Source of the DNA: an uncultured Sediminibacterium sp.
GTDB lineage: Bacteria > Bacteroidota > Bacteroidia > Chitinophagales > Chitinophagaceae
Direction of reading: 5' to 3'
DNA: 8,350 nt
Assembly: GCA_937907555.1 (NCBI GenBank)
Contig: CALEST010000181.1
Coordinates: forward strand, 1-8,350
Numbering within the stretch: position 1 is the stretch's first letter; the number at the start of each line of letters is the position of its first letter. Made by a program: the position numbers and the translations under genes. The notes below the pieces were generated by a model that searched no databases, was not told the DNA's origin, and saw only the letters and a program-made list of their open reading frames with translations. This document shows, in pieces, positions 1-6,810 of the stretch.

Positions 1-1
1 T

Positions 2-727
2 GCTGAATCCAGGAAAGAATGGGGGGGTAATCGAAGGTTTATCTTTGATCCCAATACCGCCAGTGACGAAACACTGCGTCAATTGGGGTTTACGGAAAAA
101 AACATCAAGACACTCAACCATTATCTTGAGAAGGGTGGTAGATTAAAATCGCCGGCAGATCTTCAGAAAATATGGGGAATGCGCAAAGAGCTGGTTGAAA
201 GTCTAATGCCTTATGTTCACATTGTAAGTACCGCCGATGATATGGGGAATCAACGGCAAAACATACATAAATTGGCTTACCAGTCTTACCCCAAACGGAT
301 TCCACAAAAAATTGAAATCAATACTGCGGATCAGGCAGCCTGGGAGCAATTGCCTGGCATTGGTCCTGTGTTGGCCGGTAGAATTCTCAAATACAGAAAT
401 CATCTGGGACAATTCAGTTCAGTGGAAGAAATCAGAAAAACCTACGGGCTAACTGATTCTGTATTTTCCATTATTGAGCCCTTTCTGCAGTTAAATCCTG
501 GCCCATCCTCCCTCCTTAGCCAGAATCATTCAACGAATGATCTCCCCTCTGTAAATACAGCAAGTGAAGCTAATTTAATAAAGGCCGGAGTGAGTCCGGA
601 AATAGCAACTGCGATTGTGCTGTACAGAAAACAATACGGATTATTCCAAAAGCTGGAAGATTTAAGGAAGATTGTTTTCATTCAATCGGCTCAATATGAG
701 CGATTGATTCAACAAGTTCGCCTGTGA
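2..727 (+). CDS. Helix-hairpin-helix (ComEA-like) protein, 5'-truncated by window edge
   Basis: The frame is open from base 2, so the true start lies outside the window; the TTG at 83 is an internal Leu codon. Three tandem helix-hairpin-helix units are visible. Unit 1 (about bases 44-220) begins FDPNTASDETLRQLGF and ends LQKIWGM. Unit 2 (about 314-490) begins IEINTADQAAWEQLPGIG and carries the hairpin core LPGIGPVLAGRI. Unit 3 (about 545-720) begins PSVNTASEANLIKAG and is the most degenerate. The recurring 'NTA...L...G' opening followed by 'YR...G.F....L' is the ComEA/T2SK-type signature. Such domains bind DNA non-specifically, or act as protein-interaction folds in Bacteroidota proteins that usually carry an N-terminal membrane anchor, which would be off-window here. 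A role in DNA uptake is possible but not shown. No terminator hairpin follows the stop codon. Confidence 0.85.
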   Translation, partial: AESRKEWGGNRRFIFDPNTASDETLRQLGFTEKNIKTLNHYLEKGGRLKSPADLQKIWGMRKELVESLMPYVHIVSTADDMGNQRQNIHKLAYQSYPKRIPQKIEINTADQAAWEQLPGIGPVLAGRILKYRNHLGQFSSVEEIRKTYGLTDSVFSIIEPFLQLNPGPSSLLSQNHSTNDLPSVNTASEANLIKAGVSPEIATAIVLYRKQYGLFQKLEDLRKIVFIQSAQYERLIQQVRL

Positions 728-772
728 ATATATTCTTCCCTTTTTTAACCAATTTTTTCATTTAAAATCCCA

Positions 773-780
773 TAGATTTG
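773..780 (+). promoter_or_regulatory. Bacteroidota-type -7 promoter element (TAGATTTG)
   Basis: TAGATTTG matches the Bacteroidota primary sigma factor -7 consensus TAnnTTTG exactly. It lies in the 143-bp gap before the acyl-CoA dehydrogenase gene and predicts a transcript start near base 787, giving a leader of about 85 nt. The expected -33 TTTG box is not clear; only a T-run at 753-758 lies near the right distance. The call therefore rests on one element. Confidence 0.5.
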
Positions 781-786
781 CCCCAC

Positions 787-810
787 AAACTAACTAACGA
801 TTGTTTGTTT
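787..810 (+). promoter_or_regulatory. Imperfect 24-bp palindrome, candidate TetR-family operator
   Basis: The half-sites AAACTAACTAAC and GATTGTTTGTTT are inverted around a central CG at 798/799, and 9 of 12 positions per arm are complementary. Length, AAAC/GTTT ends and an AAC..GTT core resemble operators of TetR-family regulators, including FadR/PsrA-like repressors of fatty-acid degradation genes. The palindrome begins at the start site predicted from the TAGATTTG box, where a bound repressor would block transcription of the downstream acyl-CoA dehydrogenase. The regulator gene is not in the window, so its identity is inferred. Confidence 0.5.
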
Positions 811-812
811 TA

Positions 813-849
813 GGGGGTCTGAATAGTACGCTTGCATTATTCAGCCCCC
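813..849 (+). promoter_or_regulatory. Strong hairpin in the 5' leader of the acyl-CoA dehydrogenase mRNA
   Basis: GGGGG (813-817), a bulged T818 and CTGAATA (819-825) pair with TATTCAG (838-844) and CCCCC (845-849). The stem has 12 pairs and one bulge around a 12-nt loop. No T-run follows, so it is not a standard intrinsic terminator. It ends 21 nt before the ATG at 871 and is probably an mRNA-stabilising or translation-modulating structure. Its function is unknown. Confidence 0.6.
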
Positions 850-870
850 GTCTATTGTAAAGAATTAACT

Positions 871-2010
871 ATGAATTTTCAGGAAACAGAATTAACCAGA
901 CAGGTAGCCGCTACGGCCAGGGACTTTGCGTTACAATCCATTAAACCCCATATTATGGAATGGGATGAAGCTCAGATTTTTCCTGAGGCATTGTTCAGGG
1001 AAATGGGAAAGCTGGGTTTGATGGGAGTATTGGTGCCGGAAGCTTATGGAGGCGCTGGTTTAGGATATTTTGAGTACAATGCCATCATACAGGAAATAGC
1101 CAAAGTTTGCGGAAGCATTGGATTAAGTGTAGCCGCGCACAATTCACTTTGTACCAATCATATTCTGAGCTTCGGCAACGAAGAGCAGAAACAGCGCTGG
1201 TTGCCCAAACTGGCAACTGCTGAATGGATTGGCGCCTGGGGATTAACGGAGCCCAACACAGGGAGTGATGCCGGCAATATGAAAACAACGGCCGTTAAAC
1301 AAGGTGATAACTGGGTATTAAATGGCACTAAGAGTTGGATTACTCACGGAAAGTCCGGGGAAATTGCGGTGGTGATTTGCAGAACCGGAGAGCCCAGAAC
1401 CAGCGGGAATTCCACTGCTTTTGTGGTAGAAAGAGGCACTCCTGGATTTACTGCCGGGAAAAAGGAAAACAAGTTGGGTATGCGTGCCAGTGAAACAGCA
1501 GAAATGATTTTTGATAATTGTATTATTCCTGATAGCAATCGTTTAGGTGAAGTAGGGGATGGATTCAGACAGGCCATGAAAATACTGGATGGTGGAAGAA
1601 TTTCAATTGCCGCCCTTTCTGCCGGAATAGCCAAAGGGGCCTATGAAGCCGCTTTGCAATATGCACAGGAACGTCATCAATTCGACAAACCTATTGCGTC
1701 TTTTCAGGGAATCAGTTTTAAGTTGGCGGATATGGCAACAGAAATCATAGCGGCCGACCTATTGATTCACCAGGCTTGTGACCTGAAAAACAAAGGGCAA
1801 AAAGTAACCAAAGAAGGGGCCATGGCTAAATATTACGCCAGTGAAGTGGCAGTTAAGGCGGCCACAGAAGCCATTCAGATTTTTGGCGGATACGGGTACA
1901 CAAAAGATTTTCCTGTAGAAAAGTACTATCGTGACGCAAAATTGTGTACTATTGGGGAAGGAACTTCAGAGATACAGAAAATGGTGATAGCAAGAGAAGT
2001 ACTACAGTAA
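871..2010 (+). CDS. Acyl-CoA dehydrogenase (short/medium-chain type, FAD-dependent)
   Basis: This is predicted to be a cytoplasmic flavoenzyme that introduces the alpha,beta double bond into acyl-CoA, the first step of beta-oxidation, passing electrons to an electron-transfer flavoprotein. The length of 379 aa is normal for the family. Family signature 1 is GLTEPNTGSDAGN (124-136), with the flavin-contact stretch KSWITHG near 154-160. ERHQFDKP (267-274) carries the conserved R268, and QIFGGYGYTKDFPVEKYYRDA starts at Q336. The catalytic base is expected at E363 in EGTSEIQ, the position used by butyryl- and medium-chain enzymes; isovaleryl-CoA dehydrogenase has it elsewhere. Exact chain-length preference cannot be read. 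ATG 871 is chosen over a TTG at 832 because the latter would run through the leader hairpin and add 13 atypical residues. A candidate promoter and operator lie upstream and a terminator follows, so it is probably transcribed alone. Confidence 0.96.
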   Translation: MNFQETELTRQVAATARDFALQSIKPHIMEWDEAQIFPEALFREMGKLGLMGVLVPEAYGGAGLGYFEYNAIIQEIAKVCGSIGLSVAAHNSLCTNHILSFGNEEQKQRWLPKLATAEWIGAWGLTEPNTGSDAGNMKTTAVKQGDNWVLNGTKSWITHGKSGEIAVVICRTGEPRTSGNSTAFVVERGTPGFTAGKKENKLGMRASETAEMIFDNCIIPDSNRLGEVGDGFRQAMKILDGGRISIAALSAGIAKGAYEAALQYAQERHQFDKPIASFQGISFKLADMATEIIAADLLIHQACDLKNKGQKVTKEGAMAKYYASEVAVKAATEAIQIFGGYGYTKDFPVEKYYRDAKLCTIGEGTSEIQKMVIAREVLQ

Positions 2011-2037
2011 AATGTTTTTCGATCGCTTGCTCATATT

Positions 2038-2064
2038 AAGAGACCCACCTGGGTCTCTTTTTTT
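2038..2064 (+). terminator. Rho-independent terminator of the acyl-CoA dehydrogenase gene
   Basis: AAGAGACCC (2038-2046) pairs perfectly with GGGTCTCTT (2051-2059) around an ACCT loop. A T-run follows through 2064. It lies 28 bp after the dehydrogenase stop codon and separates that gene from the downstream histidine kinase. Confidence 0.93.
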
Positions 2065-2082
2065 ATTAGTAAGGTTCACATA

Positions 2083-2090
2083 AAACTTTG
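2083..2090 (+). promoter_or_regulatory. Near-consensus -7 element for the histidine kinase gene
   Basis: AAACTTTG differs from TAnnTTTG only at the first base. It lies between the preceding terminator and the kinase gene, where a promoter must be if the terminator is efficient. It predicts a transcript start near 2097, which favours the ATG at 2139 over the ATG at 2100. No convincing -33 box is visible. Confidence 0.35.
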
Positions 2091-2138
2091 TATATTGAAA
2101 TGCATAAATCCATTATATCCTTTTCTATATTCAGCTAT

Positions 2139-4034
2139 ATGCGGATACTAATTATACTTGCTCTATCTGTTTTTTTGAATCAGCTTTATGCCCAAAAATC
2201 AACTGGAACTGCAGCTGTTGTGGATTCCTTGAATCAGGAAGCTTTTGCAAGTAAACGTTCTGATATTTCCAAAGCACTGAATCTCCTGATCATAGCGCAG
2301 AATACGGCACAGCAAATTGATTATCAAAAAGGATTGGCAATTGCCTATTTAAACGAAGGCGGCATTTATCAGCAACAGGGATTTAATAAAAGAGCACTAA
2401 CCGATTATTATCTTTCACTCGATATATTCAAAAGAACCAAGGATACTTTTAATCTGGCCAAAGTAACCCAGCAAATTGGAAATGCCCTGTTGCTGGAAGG
2501 ACGTTACGATACGGCTGTTACTGTATTTAATGAGTGCTTAAGCATTTTTAAACAATACAATAAGGAAGAGGAAATTGTTAATGTTAAAAATAGTCTTGGT
2601 TTAATTCAGCTATACAGAAATAAACCTGACTCTGCTGTTATTTTATTTGATCAGGCATTGAATATCAGTAAGAAAATAAAATACAGCTATGGAGAAAAGA
2701 AAGCATTGTATCATTTAGGCAAACTGGCTTTGAATGGAAAAAATCTGGATCTGGCTGTCAGTTTTTTTAATGCATCCATGGAGATAGATCAAAAAATTAA
2801 TGATCGCTATGGCATGGCACTGAATAATCTTGCTTTGGCCGAGATTGCTTTAAAAAGGGGACTATTGGATGATATGTATGCATTGTCTAAAACATCCTAT
2901 GATTATGCAAAATCAATCAATGCCTATGATTTAACTTACCAGAGTGTGGCTCAGATTATTAATTACTATAAAAAAGTAAATAATCCTGATAAAGCCATTG
3001 CCTGGCAGGATACCATTATTGCAGTTACCAATCAACATCGAATCAAGGAAAATGAGTACGCATCTAATTTTATTGATATTATCAAGAATCAGCAGAACTT
3101 AAGATTAGACAAGGAGAACGCTTTCATACGCGCCCAGCGTGCTTCGGATGAACAGCTGTTCATTTTAACTGTAGGCACTTTTATTTTAATAATACTGGCT
3201 GTGCTGGTAGTGATGGTGTTTATTAACTATCAAAAACAAAAACATTTCAGCAGAGAACTTCGCGCGAAGAATATTCTGATAGAAGCCCAGATTGAAGAAA
3301 TGGGAACCCTGAATAAGGAAATTTCTTATCAGAACAGAATGCTGGAAGCCGATAATAAAACAAAAGATAAATTGCTCTCAATCATATCCCACGATCTTAG
3401 AAATCCACTGGTAAATACCAAGGGTATTCTGAATTTAGTAAACCAGGGGATTGTACCTGAAGATCAGGCCAAACAGTTATTGCTGCAGCTGGAAACCCAG
3501 TATATGGGTACAACTTCCTTATTGGATAATTTGCTGTTCTGGTTAAAAGGACAGATGGCGGGTAAAAATCTGGATCGCTCCAAAGTTGTGATCTTCCAGT
3601 TGGTAAAAGGATTGGAAGATGAACATAGAATGTTGCTCGAACGCAAACAAATTCTTTTTCATAATCTGGTAAATCCGCAAATGCATATTTATGCAGACAA
3701 GGAAATGATTAGAATTGTATTGCGGAATTTAATCAGCAATGCTATTAAGTTTACGCCTGAAAAAGGAATGATTGATATAAAAACAGAACAAACAGAAGCA
3801 GAAACAATTATTCTGGTGGAAGATACCGGTATTGGTATGTCCGATGAAACCATCCAGAAAGTAAATGCCAAACAATATTATACTACTGCCGGCACATCAA
3901 TGGAGAAAGGAAGTGGGTTCGGGTTAATGCTATGCAGCGATTTAATCAACAGGCACGATGGTAGTTTAACTATAGAGAGTATGCCTGGAAAGGGGAGCAG
4001 GTTTGTAATCAAGCTCCCCCATATGCAAGCTTAA
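2139..4034 (+). CDS. Membrane sensor histidine kinase with periplasmic TPR repeats
   Basis: Numbered from ATG 2139, this is a 631-aa protein. Residues 1-18 (MRILIILALSVFLNQLYA) look like a cleavable signal peptide. Residues about 25-300 hold roughly six TPR-like helical pairs of about 40 residues (for example LEGRYDTAVTVFNECLSIF), presumably periplasmic. One membrane span lies at about 340-364, followed by a coiled coil. The HisKA H-box is SIISHDLRNPLV, with the phospho-accepting H418. The ATPase domain has the N-box RNLISNAIKFT (N534), G1 DTGIGM (D562) and G2 GSGFGL (from G591), so all catalytic boxes are intact. There is no receiver or output domain, and no response regulator lies nearby, so its partner and signal are unknown. 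TPRs suggest sensing through protein or peptide contacts. An in-frame ATG at 2100 would add 13 residues ahead of the signal peptide and is less likely. Confidence 0.93.
   Translation: MRILIILALSVFLNQLYAQKSTGTAAVVDSLNQEAFASKRSDISKALNLLIIAQNTAQQIDYQKGLAIAYLNEGGIYQQQGFNKRALTDYYLSLDIFKRTKDTFNLAKVTQQIGNALLLEGRYDTAVTVFNECLSIFKQYNKEEEIVNVKNSLGLIQLYRNKPDSAVILFDQALNISKKIKYSYGEKKALYHLGKLALNGKNLDLAVSFFNASMEIDQKINDRYGMALNNLALAEIALKRGLLDDMYALSKTSYDYAKSINAYDLTYQSVAQIINYYKKVNNPDKAIAWQDTIIAVTNQHRIKENEYASNFIDIIKNQQNLRLDKENAFIRAQRASDEQLFILTVGTFILIILAVLVVMVFINYQKQKHFSRELRAKNILIEAQIEEMGTLNKEISYQNRMLEADNKTKDKLLSIISHDLRNPLVNTKGILNLVNQGIVPEDQAKQLLLQLETQYMGTTSLLDNLLFWLKGQMAGKNLDRSKVVIFQLVKGLEDEHRMLLERKQILFHNLVNPQMHIYADKEMIRIVLRNLISNAIKFTPEKGMIDIKTEQTEAETIILVEDTGIGMSDETIQKVNAKQYYTTAGTSMEKGSGFGLMLCSDLINRHDGSLTIESMPGKGSRFVIKLPHMQA
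3992..4019 (-). terminator. GC-rich hairpin near the kinase 3' end, possible clp-operon terminator
   Basis: GGGGAGC (3992-3998) pairs with GCTCCCC (4013-4019), and an inner TTG/CAA stem sits around TAAT. It lies inside the last codons of the kinase gene. Read on the minus strand, it begins 15 bp after the stop codon of the last clp-operon gene and is followed by only TTT, so it would be a weak intrinsic terminator at best. No other terminator candidate is visible for the clp operon. The same bases encode kinase residues, so the pairing could be incidental. Confidence 0.35.
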
Positions 4035-4196
4035 TTAATCTTCGCTCTTGGAGCCGGCTGCAAAAATCTGATCAACGGCGCCTCCTAGCATAGGGAATTT
4101 TTCTTTTACAAATCCTGCGATGGTAGCAATGGCTTGTTGGGCCTGTTGTTCTGACAAACCGGCTTCTTTCACTAATTTTTCTATTAACTCGTTCAT
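4035..4196 (-). CDS. Small 53-aa protein of unknown function, last gene of the clp operon
   Basis: The ATG at 4196-4194 opens a complete 53-codon frame that ends in TAA at 4037-4035. The protein starts MNELIEKLVKEAGLSEQQAQ, continues with AIATIAGFVKEKFPMLGGAV and ends DQIFAAGSKSED. It has no signal peptide, membrane span or cysteine. Residues 3-13 and 16-34 look like two helices, the second amphipathic, separated by GLS; a PMLGG turn and an acidic tail follow. The coding case rests on the regular hydrophobic spacing, the ordinary codon usage and the position 19 bp after the clpX stop codon on the same strand, which implies co-transcription. It resembles short hypothetical proteins seen in Bacteroidota, but I cannot name a family. 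A link to Clp proteolysis is only suggested by position. Its stop codon directly abuts that of the converging kinase gene. Confidence 0.8.
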   Translation of the reverse strand: MNELIEKLVKEAGLSEQQAQQAIATIAGFVKEKFPMLGGAVDQIFAAGSKSED

Positions 4197-4215
4197 GTCT
4201 ATGCTTAATTAAGGG

Positions 4216-5451
4216 TTAGGCAACTTTTAAGGCACTTAGTTTACTCTTGCCAAACATTTTTTCTGCGTAGTCAAGGGTAACTTCCAGGGTGGTTGTTTCT
4301 GTTCCGGGTAACTCGAACATGGCTTCCGTTAAAATACTTTCGCAGATACTTCTCAGCCCTCTGGCACCTAACTTATACTCCATGGCTTTGGCTACCATAA
4401 AATCAAGTACTGCCGGTTCAATGGTCAGCTTTATTCCTTCCATTTCAAACAATCTTGTGAATTGTTTAATCAATGAATTTTTAGGTTCCGTTAAAATGCT
4501 TCTTAAAGTAGCGGCGTCCAGCGGATTTAAATGGGTAACCACGGGTAAACGTCCCAATAGTTCGGGAATCAATCCAAAACTTTTCAGGTCCTGTGCGTTA
4601 ATGAATTCCAGCAGATTACTTCTCTGCATTTCCTGTTCATCTTTGTTTACACTGAAACCAATGGCGTTGGTATTGATTCTCCTGGCAATGACTTTGTCTA
4701 TGCCATCGAAGGCTCCACCGCAGATGAATAGAATATTCTTGGTATCTACTTTAATCATTTTTTGTTCAGGATGCTTTCTACCTCCCTGTGGCGGAACCAG
4801 TACTTCTGTTCCTTCCAGCATTTTCAGTAGACCTTGCTGAACACCTTCTCCACTTACATCTCTGGTAATGGATGGGTTATCGCCTTTACGTGCAATCTTA
4901 TCTATCTCGTCTACATAAACGATGCCTCTTTCTGCAGCTGTTACATCATAATTGCAATTCTGCAACAAGCGGGTAAGCATGCTTTCTACGTCTTCCCCCA
5001 CATAACCGGCTTCAGTAAATACAGTGGCGTCAACAATGGCAAAAGGCACATTCAATAAACGGGCAATTGATTTTGCCAGTAAGGTTTTACCTGTGCCTGT
5101 TTCTCCCACCATGATGATATTGCTTTTTTCAATTTCAACATCATCCACTTTCTGCTTGTTGTTTACGCGCTTATAGTGGTTGTAAACAGCTACGCAAAGT
5201 ATTTTTTTAGCTTCATCCTGACCAATTACATATTCATCCAGAAACTGCTTGATTTCCTTAGGCTTTCTAATTTGTACAGCTCCGCCAGCGGATGCAGGAT
5301 TGTTTTTTGCAGTTAATTCCTGCGCTATGATTTCTTCGGCATGTTCAACGCAATTTTCACAAATATGCCCTTCCTGACCGGCGATTAAAATTTTAACCTC
5401 ATCCCTACTTCTCCCACAAAAAGAGCAGTGTAAATTATTTTGCTTTGCCAT
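4216..5451 (-). CDS. clpX: ATP-dependent Clp protease ATP-binding subunit ClpX
   Basis: ClpX is a hexameric AAA+ unfoldase that recognises tagged substrates and threads them into ClpP in the cytoplasm. The N-terminal zinc-binding domain has C9, C12, C31 and C34. Walker A is GETGTGKT (116-123) and Walker B ends in D181-E182. The pore-1 loop GYVG is at 149-152 and the RKH substrate-entry loop at 225-227. The ClpP-docking tripeptide IGF is at 264-266, the arginine finger is R301 in LLGRLP, and sensor 2 is GARGLRSI with R364. Every functional motif is present, and 411 aa is a usual length. The start ATG lies 4 bp after the stop codon of the second clpP, with no Shine-Dalgarno sequence, so translation is probably coupled. 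The IGF loop implies that at least one neighbouring ClpP offers a hydrophobic docking pocket. Confidence 0.98.
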   Translation of the reverse strand: MAKQNNLHCSFCGRSRDEVKILIAGQEGHICENCVEHAEEIIAQELTAKNNPASAGGAVQIRKPKEIKQFLDEYVIGQDEAKKILCVAVYNHYKRVNNKQKVDDVEIEKSNIIMVGETGTGKTLLAKSIARLLNVPFAIVDATVFTEAGYVGEDVESMLTRLLQNCNYDVTAAERGIVYVDEIDKIARKGDNPSITRDVSGEGVQQGLLKMLEGTEVLVPPQGGRKHPEQKMIKVDTKNILFICGGAFDGIDKVIARRINTNAIGFSVNKDEQEMQRSNLLEFINAQDLKSFGLIPELLGRLPVVTHLNPLDAATLRSILTEPKNSLIKQFTRLFEMEGIKLTIEPAVLDFMVAKAMEYKLGARGLRSICESILTEAMFELPGTETTTLEVTLDYAEKMFGKSKLSALKVA

Positions 5452-5455
5452 AATC

Positions 5456-6094
5456 TTATAACTTGTTTAATATACCATCAGCAATGCCATAAGCAACTGC
5501 TTCTTCGGCATCCATCCAGTAATCTCTATCAAAATCAGCCAGAATTTGTTCTACCGTTTTGCCGCAATTCTCTGCCAGTATTTTTGCACCCAGTTGTTTG
5601 GTTTTTAAAATCTGGTTGGCCTGAATTTCAATATCTGCACTGGTTGCCTGATAATATCCGCCCAAACTGGGTTGGTGAATCATTACTTCTCCGTGAGGAA
5701 AAATAAACCTGCGACCCTTGGTGCCGGCGCTTAAAAGTATAGAACCCATGCTGGCAGCCAGTCCCATACAGATGGTACTTACCGGGCTCTGAATCATTTT
5801 AATGGTATCGTACATTACCATACCACTGGTTACTACACCTCCCGGACTATTGATGAATAATTTAATTTCCGCACCGGGTTTGTCTGCGTCCAGTAACAAT
5901 AATTTGGACACAATTTCTTTTGCTGATTTATCATCTACTACACCCCATAAGTATACGGCTCTCTTTTCAAAAAAAAGGTGTTCCATTTTTTTAGTCAGGT
6001 AGCTGCTCATGGCTTCCTGCTTATCATCTTTGTTTTCTTCGGGCTCTTCAGCGTCGTTAGACAAATAAGGGTTCAATATATATTTAGCACTCAT
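5456..6094 (-). CDS. clpP: ClpP-family serine protease, divergent second copy (ClpP2)
   Basis: This 212-aa protein is predicted to form part of the barrel-shaped Clp peptidase. The catalytic triad is complete: S115 in GLAASMGS, H140 in MIHQPS and D191 in DRDYWM. The oligomerisation-sensing D189-R190 pair is retained. Aligned by eye to E. coli ClpP, the docking-pocket positions carry K78, F80, M100, I108, M110, F130 and F132, mostly hydrophobic and fit to receive an IGF loop. The N-terminus is unusual: residues 12-27 are acidic (SNDAEEPEENKDDKQE) and replace the usual axial-loop segment, and the following MSSYLTKKMEHLFFEKR does not match the canonical N-terminal hairpin. It lies 20 bp after the first clpP and 4 bp before clpX. 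An alternative start at M29 would remove the acidic segment. It could act alone or in a mixed complex with copy 1. Confidence 0.95.
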   Translation of the reverse strand: MSAKYILNPYLSNDAEEPEENKDDKQEAMSSYLTKKMEHLFFEKRAVYLWGVVDDKSAKEIVSKLLLLDADKPGAEIKLFINSPGGVVTSGMVMYDTIKMIQSPVSTICMGLAASMGSILLSAGTKGRRFIFPHGEVMIHQPSLGGYYQATSADIEIQANQILKTKQLGAKILAENCGKTVEQILADFDRDYWMDAEEAVAYGIADGILNKL

Positions 6095-6114
6095 AGTAAT
6101 TTGTTTTGTTTGGG

Positions 6115-6810
6115 TTATCCTTTCTTCTCTTTGCGGGGATTGGTTAATAAAACTTCATCTACCAGGCCATATTCCTTGGCTTCCAATGCAGTCATCCAGA
6201 AATCTCGGTCACTGTCTTTTGCAATGGTTTCCACAGATTTACCAGTATGGCTGGCGGTGATGGCATAGAGTTCCTGTTTTAGTTTTTTAATTTCTCTGGC
6301 GGTAATTTCAATATCGGTTGCCTGTCCGCCAATGCCACCACTTGGCTGATGCATCATGACCCTGCTATGTTTCAATGCGGTTCTTTTTCCCTGAACGCCT
6401 GCGCACAATAAAATCTGTCCCATGCTGGCAGCAATCCCTGTACAGATGGTAGCTACATCAGGACCAATAAACTGCATGGTATCATAGATGCCCAAACCCG
6501 CATAAACGCTGCCACCCGGACTGTTGATATACATCTGAATATCGCGGGTACGGTCGGTGCTTTCAAGGAAAAGCAGTTGAGCTGTTACAATATTGGCAAC
6601 ATAATCGTTAATGCCTTCTCCCAGAAAAATAATGCGATCCATCATTAAACGGCTGAAAACATCCATGCTCGCCACATTCAAAGGACGTTCTTCAATGATG
6701 TAGGGGGTAAGATTGGTAACCTGACCATACTGTCTGTAATTGTGCAAAACCCCGCTGCTGATTCCATGGTGCTTTACCGCGTATTTCTCAAATTCTTTTT
6801 CAATATTCAT
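6115..6810 (-). CDS. clpP: ATP-dependent Clp protease proteolytic subunit, first copy (ClpP1)
   Basis: This 231-aa protein is the more canonical ClpP in overall sequence. The triad is S129 in GIAASMGQ, H154 in MMHQPSGG and D203 in DRDFWM, with D201-R202 as the oligomerisation sensor. The N-terminus keeps an axial-loop-like stretch (YIIEERPLNVASMDVFSRL), preceded by about 35 residues that may be a propeptide. Aligned by eye to E. coli ClpP, three ATPase-pocket positions are polar: Q92 (Tyr60), T124 (Met92) and T144 (Phe112). Y94, F114, I122 and L146 are kept. It is the first gene of the apparent clpP-clpP-clpX-small-gene operon. In many Bacteroidota a trigger-factor gene lies upstream, but here a divergent patatin-like gene does. 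The start has an A/T-rich upstream region without a Shine-Dalgarno sequence. Confidence 0.97.
   Translation of the reverse strand: MNIEKEFEKYAVKHHGISSGVLHNYRQYGQVTNLTPYIIEERPLNVASMDVFSRLMMDRIIFLGEGINDYVANIVTAQLLFLESTDRTRDIQMYINSPGGSVYAGLGIYDTMQFIGPDVATICTGIAASMGQILLCAGVQGKRTALKHSRVMMHQPSGGIGGQATDIEITAREIKKLKQELYAITASHTGKSVETIAKDSDRDFWMTALEAKEYGLVDEVLLTNPRKEKKG

Noticed and set aside
832..870. Upstream TTG as the start of the acyl-CoA dehydrogenase
   Set aside because: It would translate through the leader hairpin and add 13 residues unlike the family; the ATG at 871 gives the usual 379-aa length.
4029..4212. The 10-mer GCTTAATTAA at 4029-4038 and again at 4203-4212, flanking the small gene
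   Set aside because: It is short and AT-rich, and TTAATTAA supplies stop codons on both strands, so gene-end context explains it as well as a duplication or insertion footprint would.
4289..4840. Long open frame on the plus strand opposite clpX
   Set aside because: It lies wholly antisense to an unmistakable clpX and has no recognisable domain; it is a by-product of clpX codon usage.
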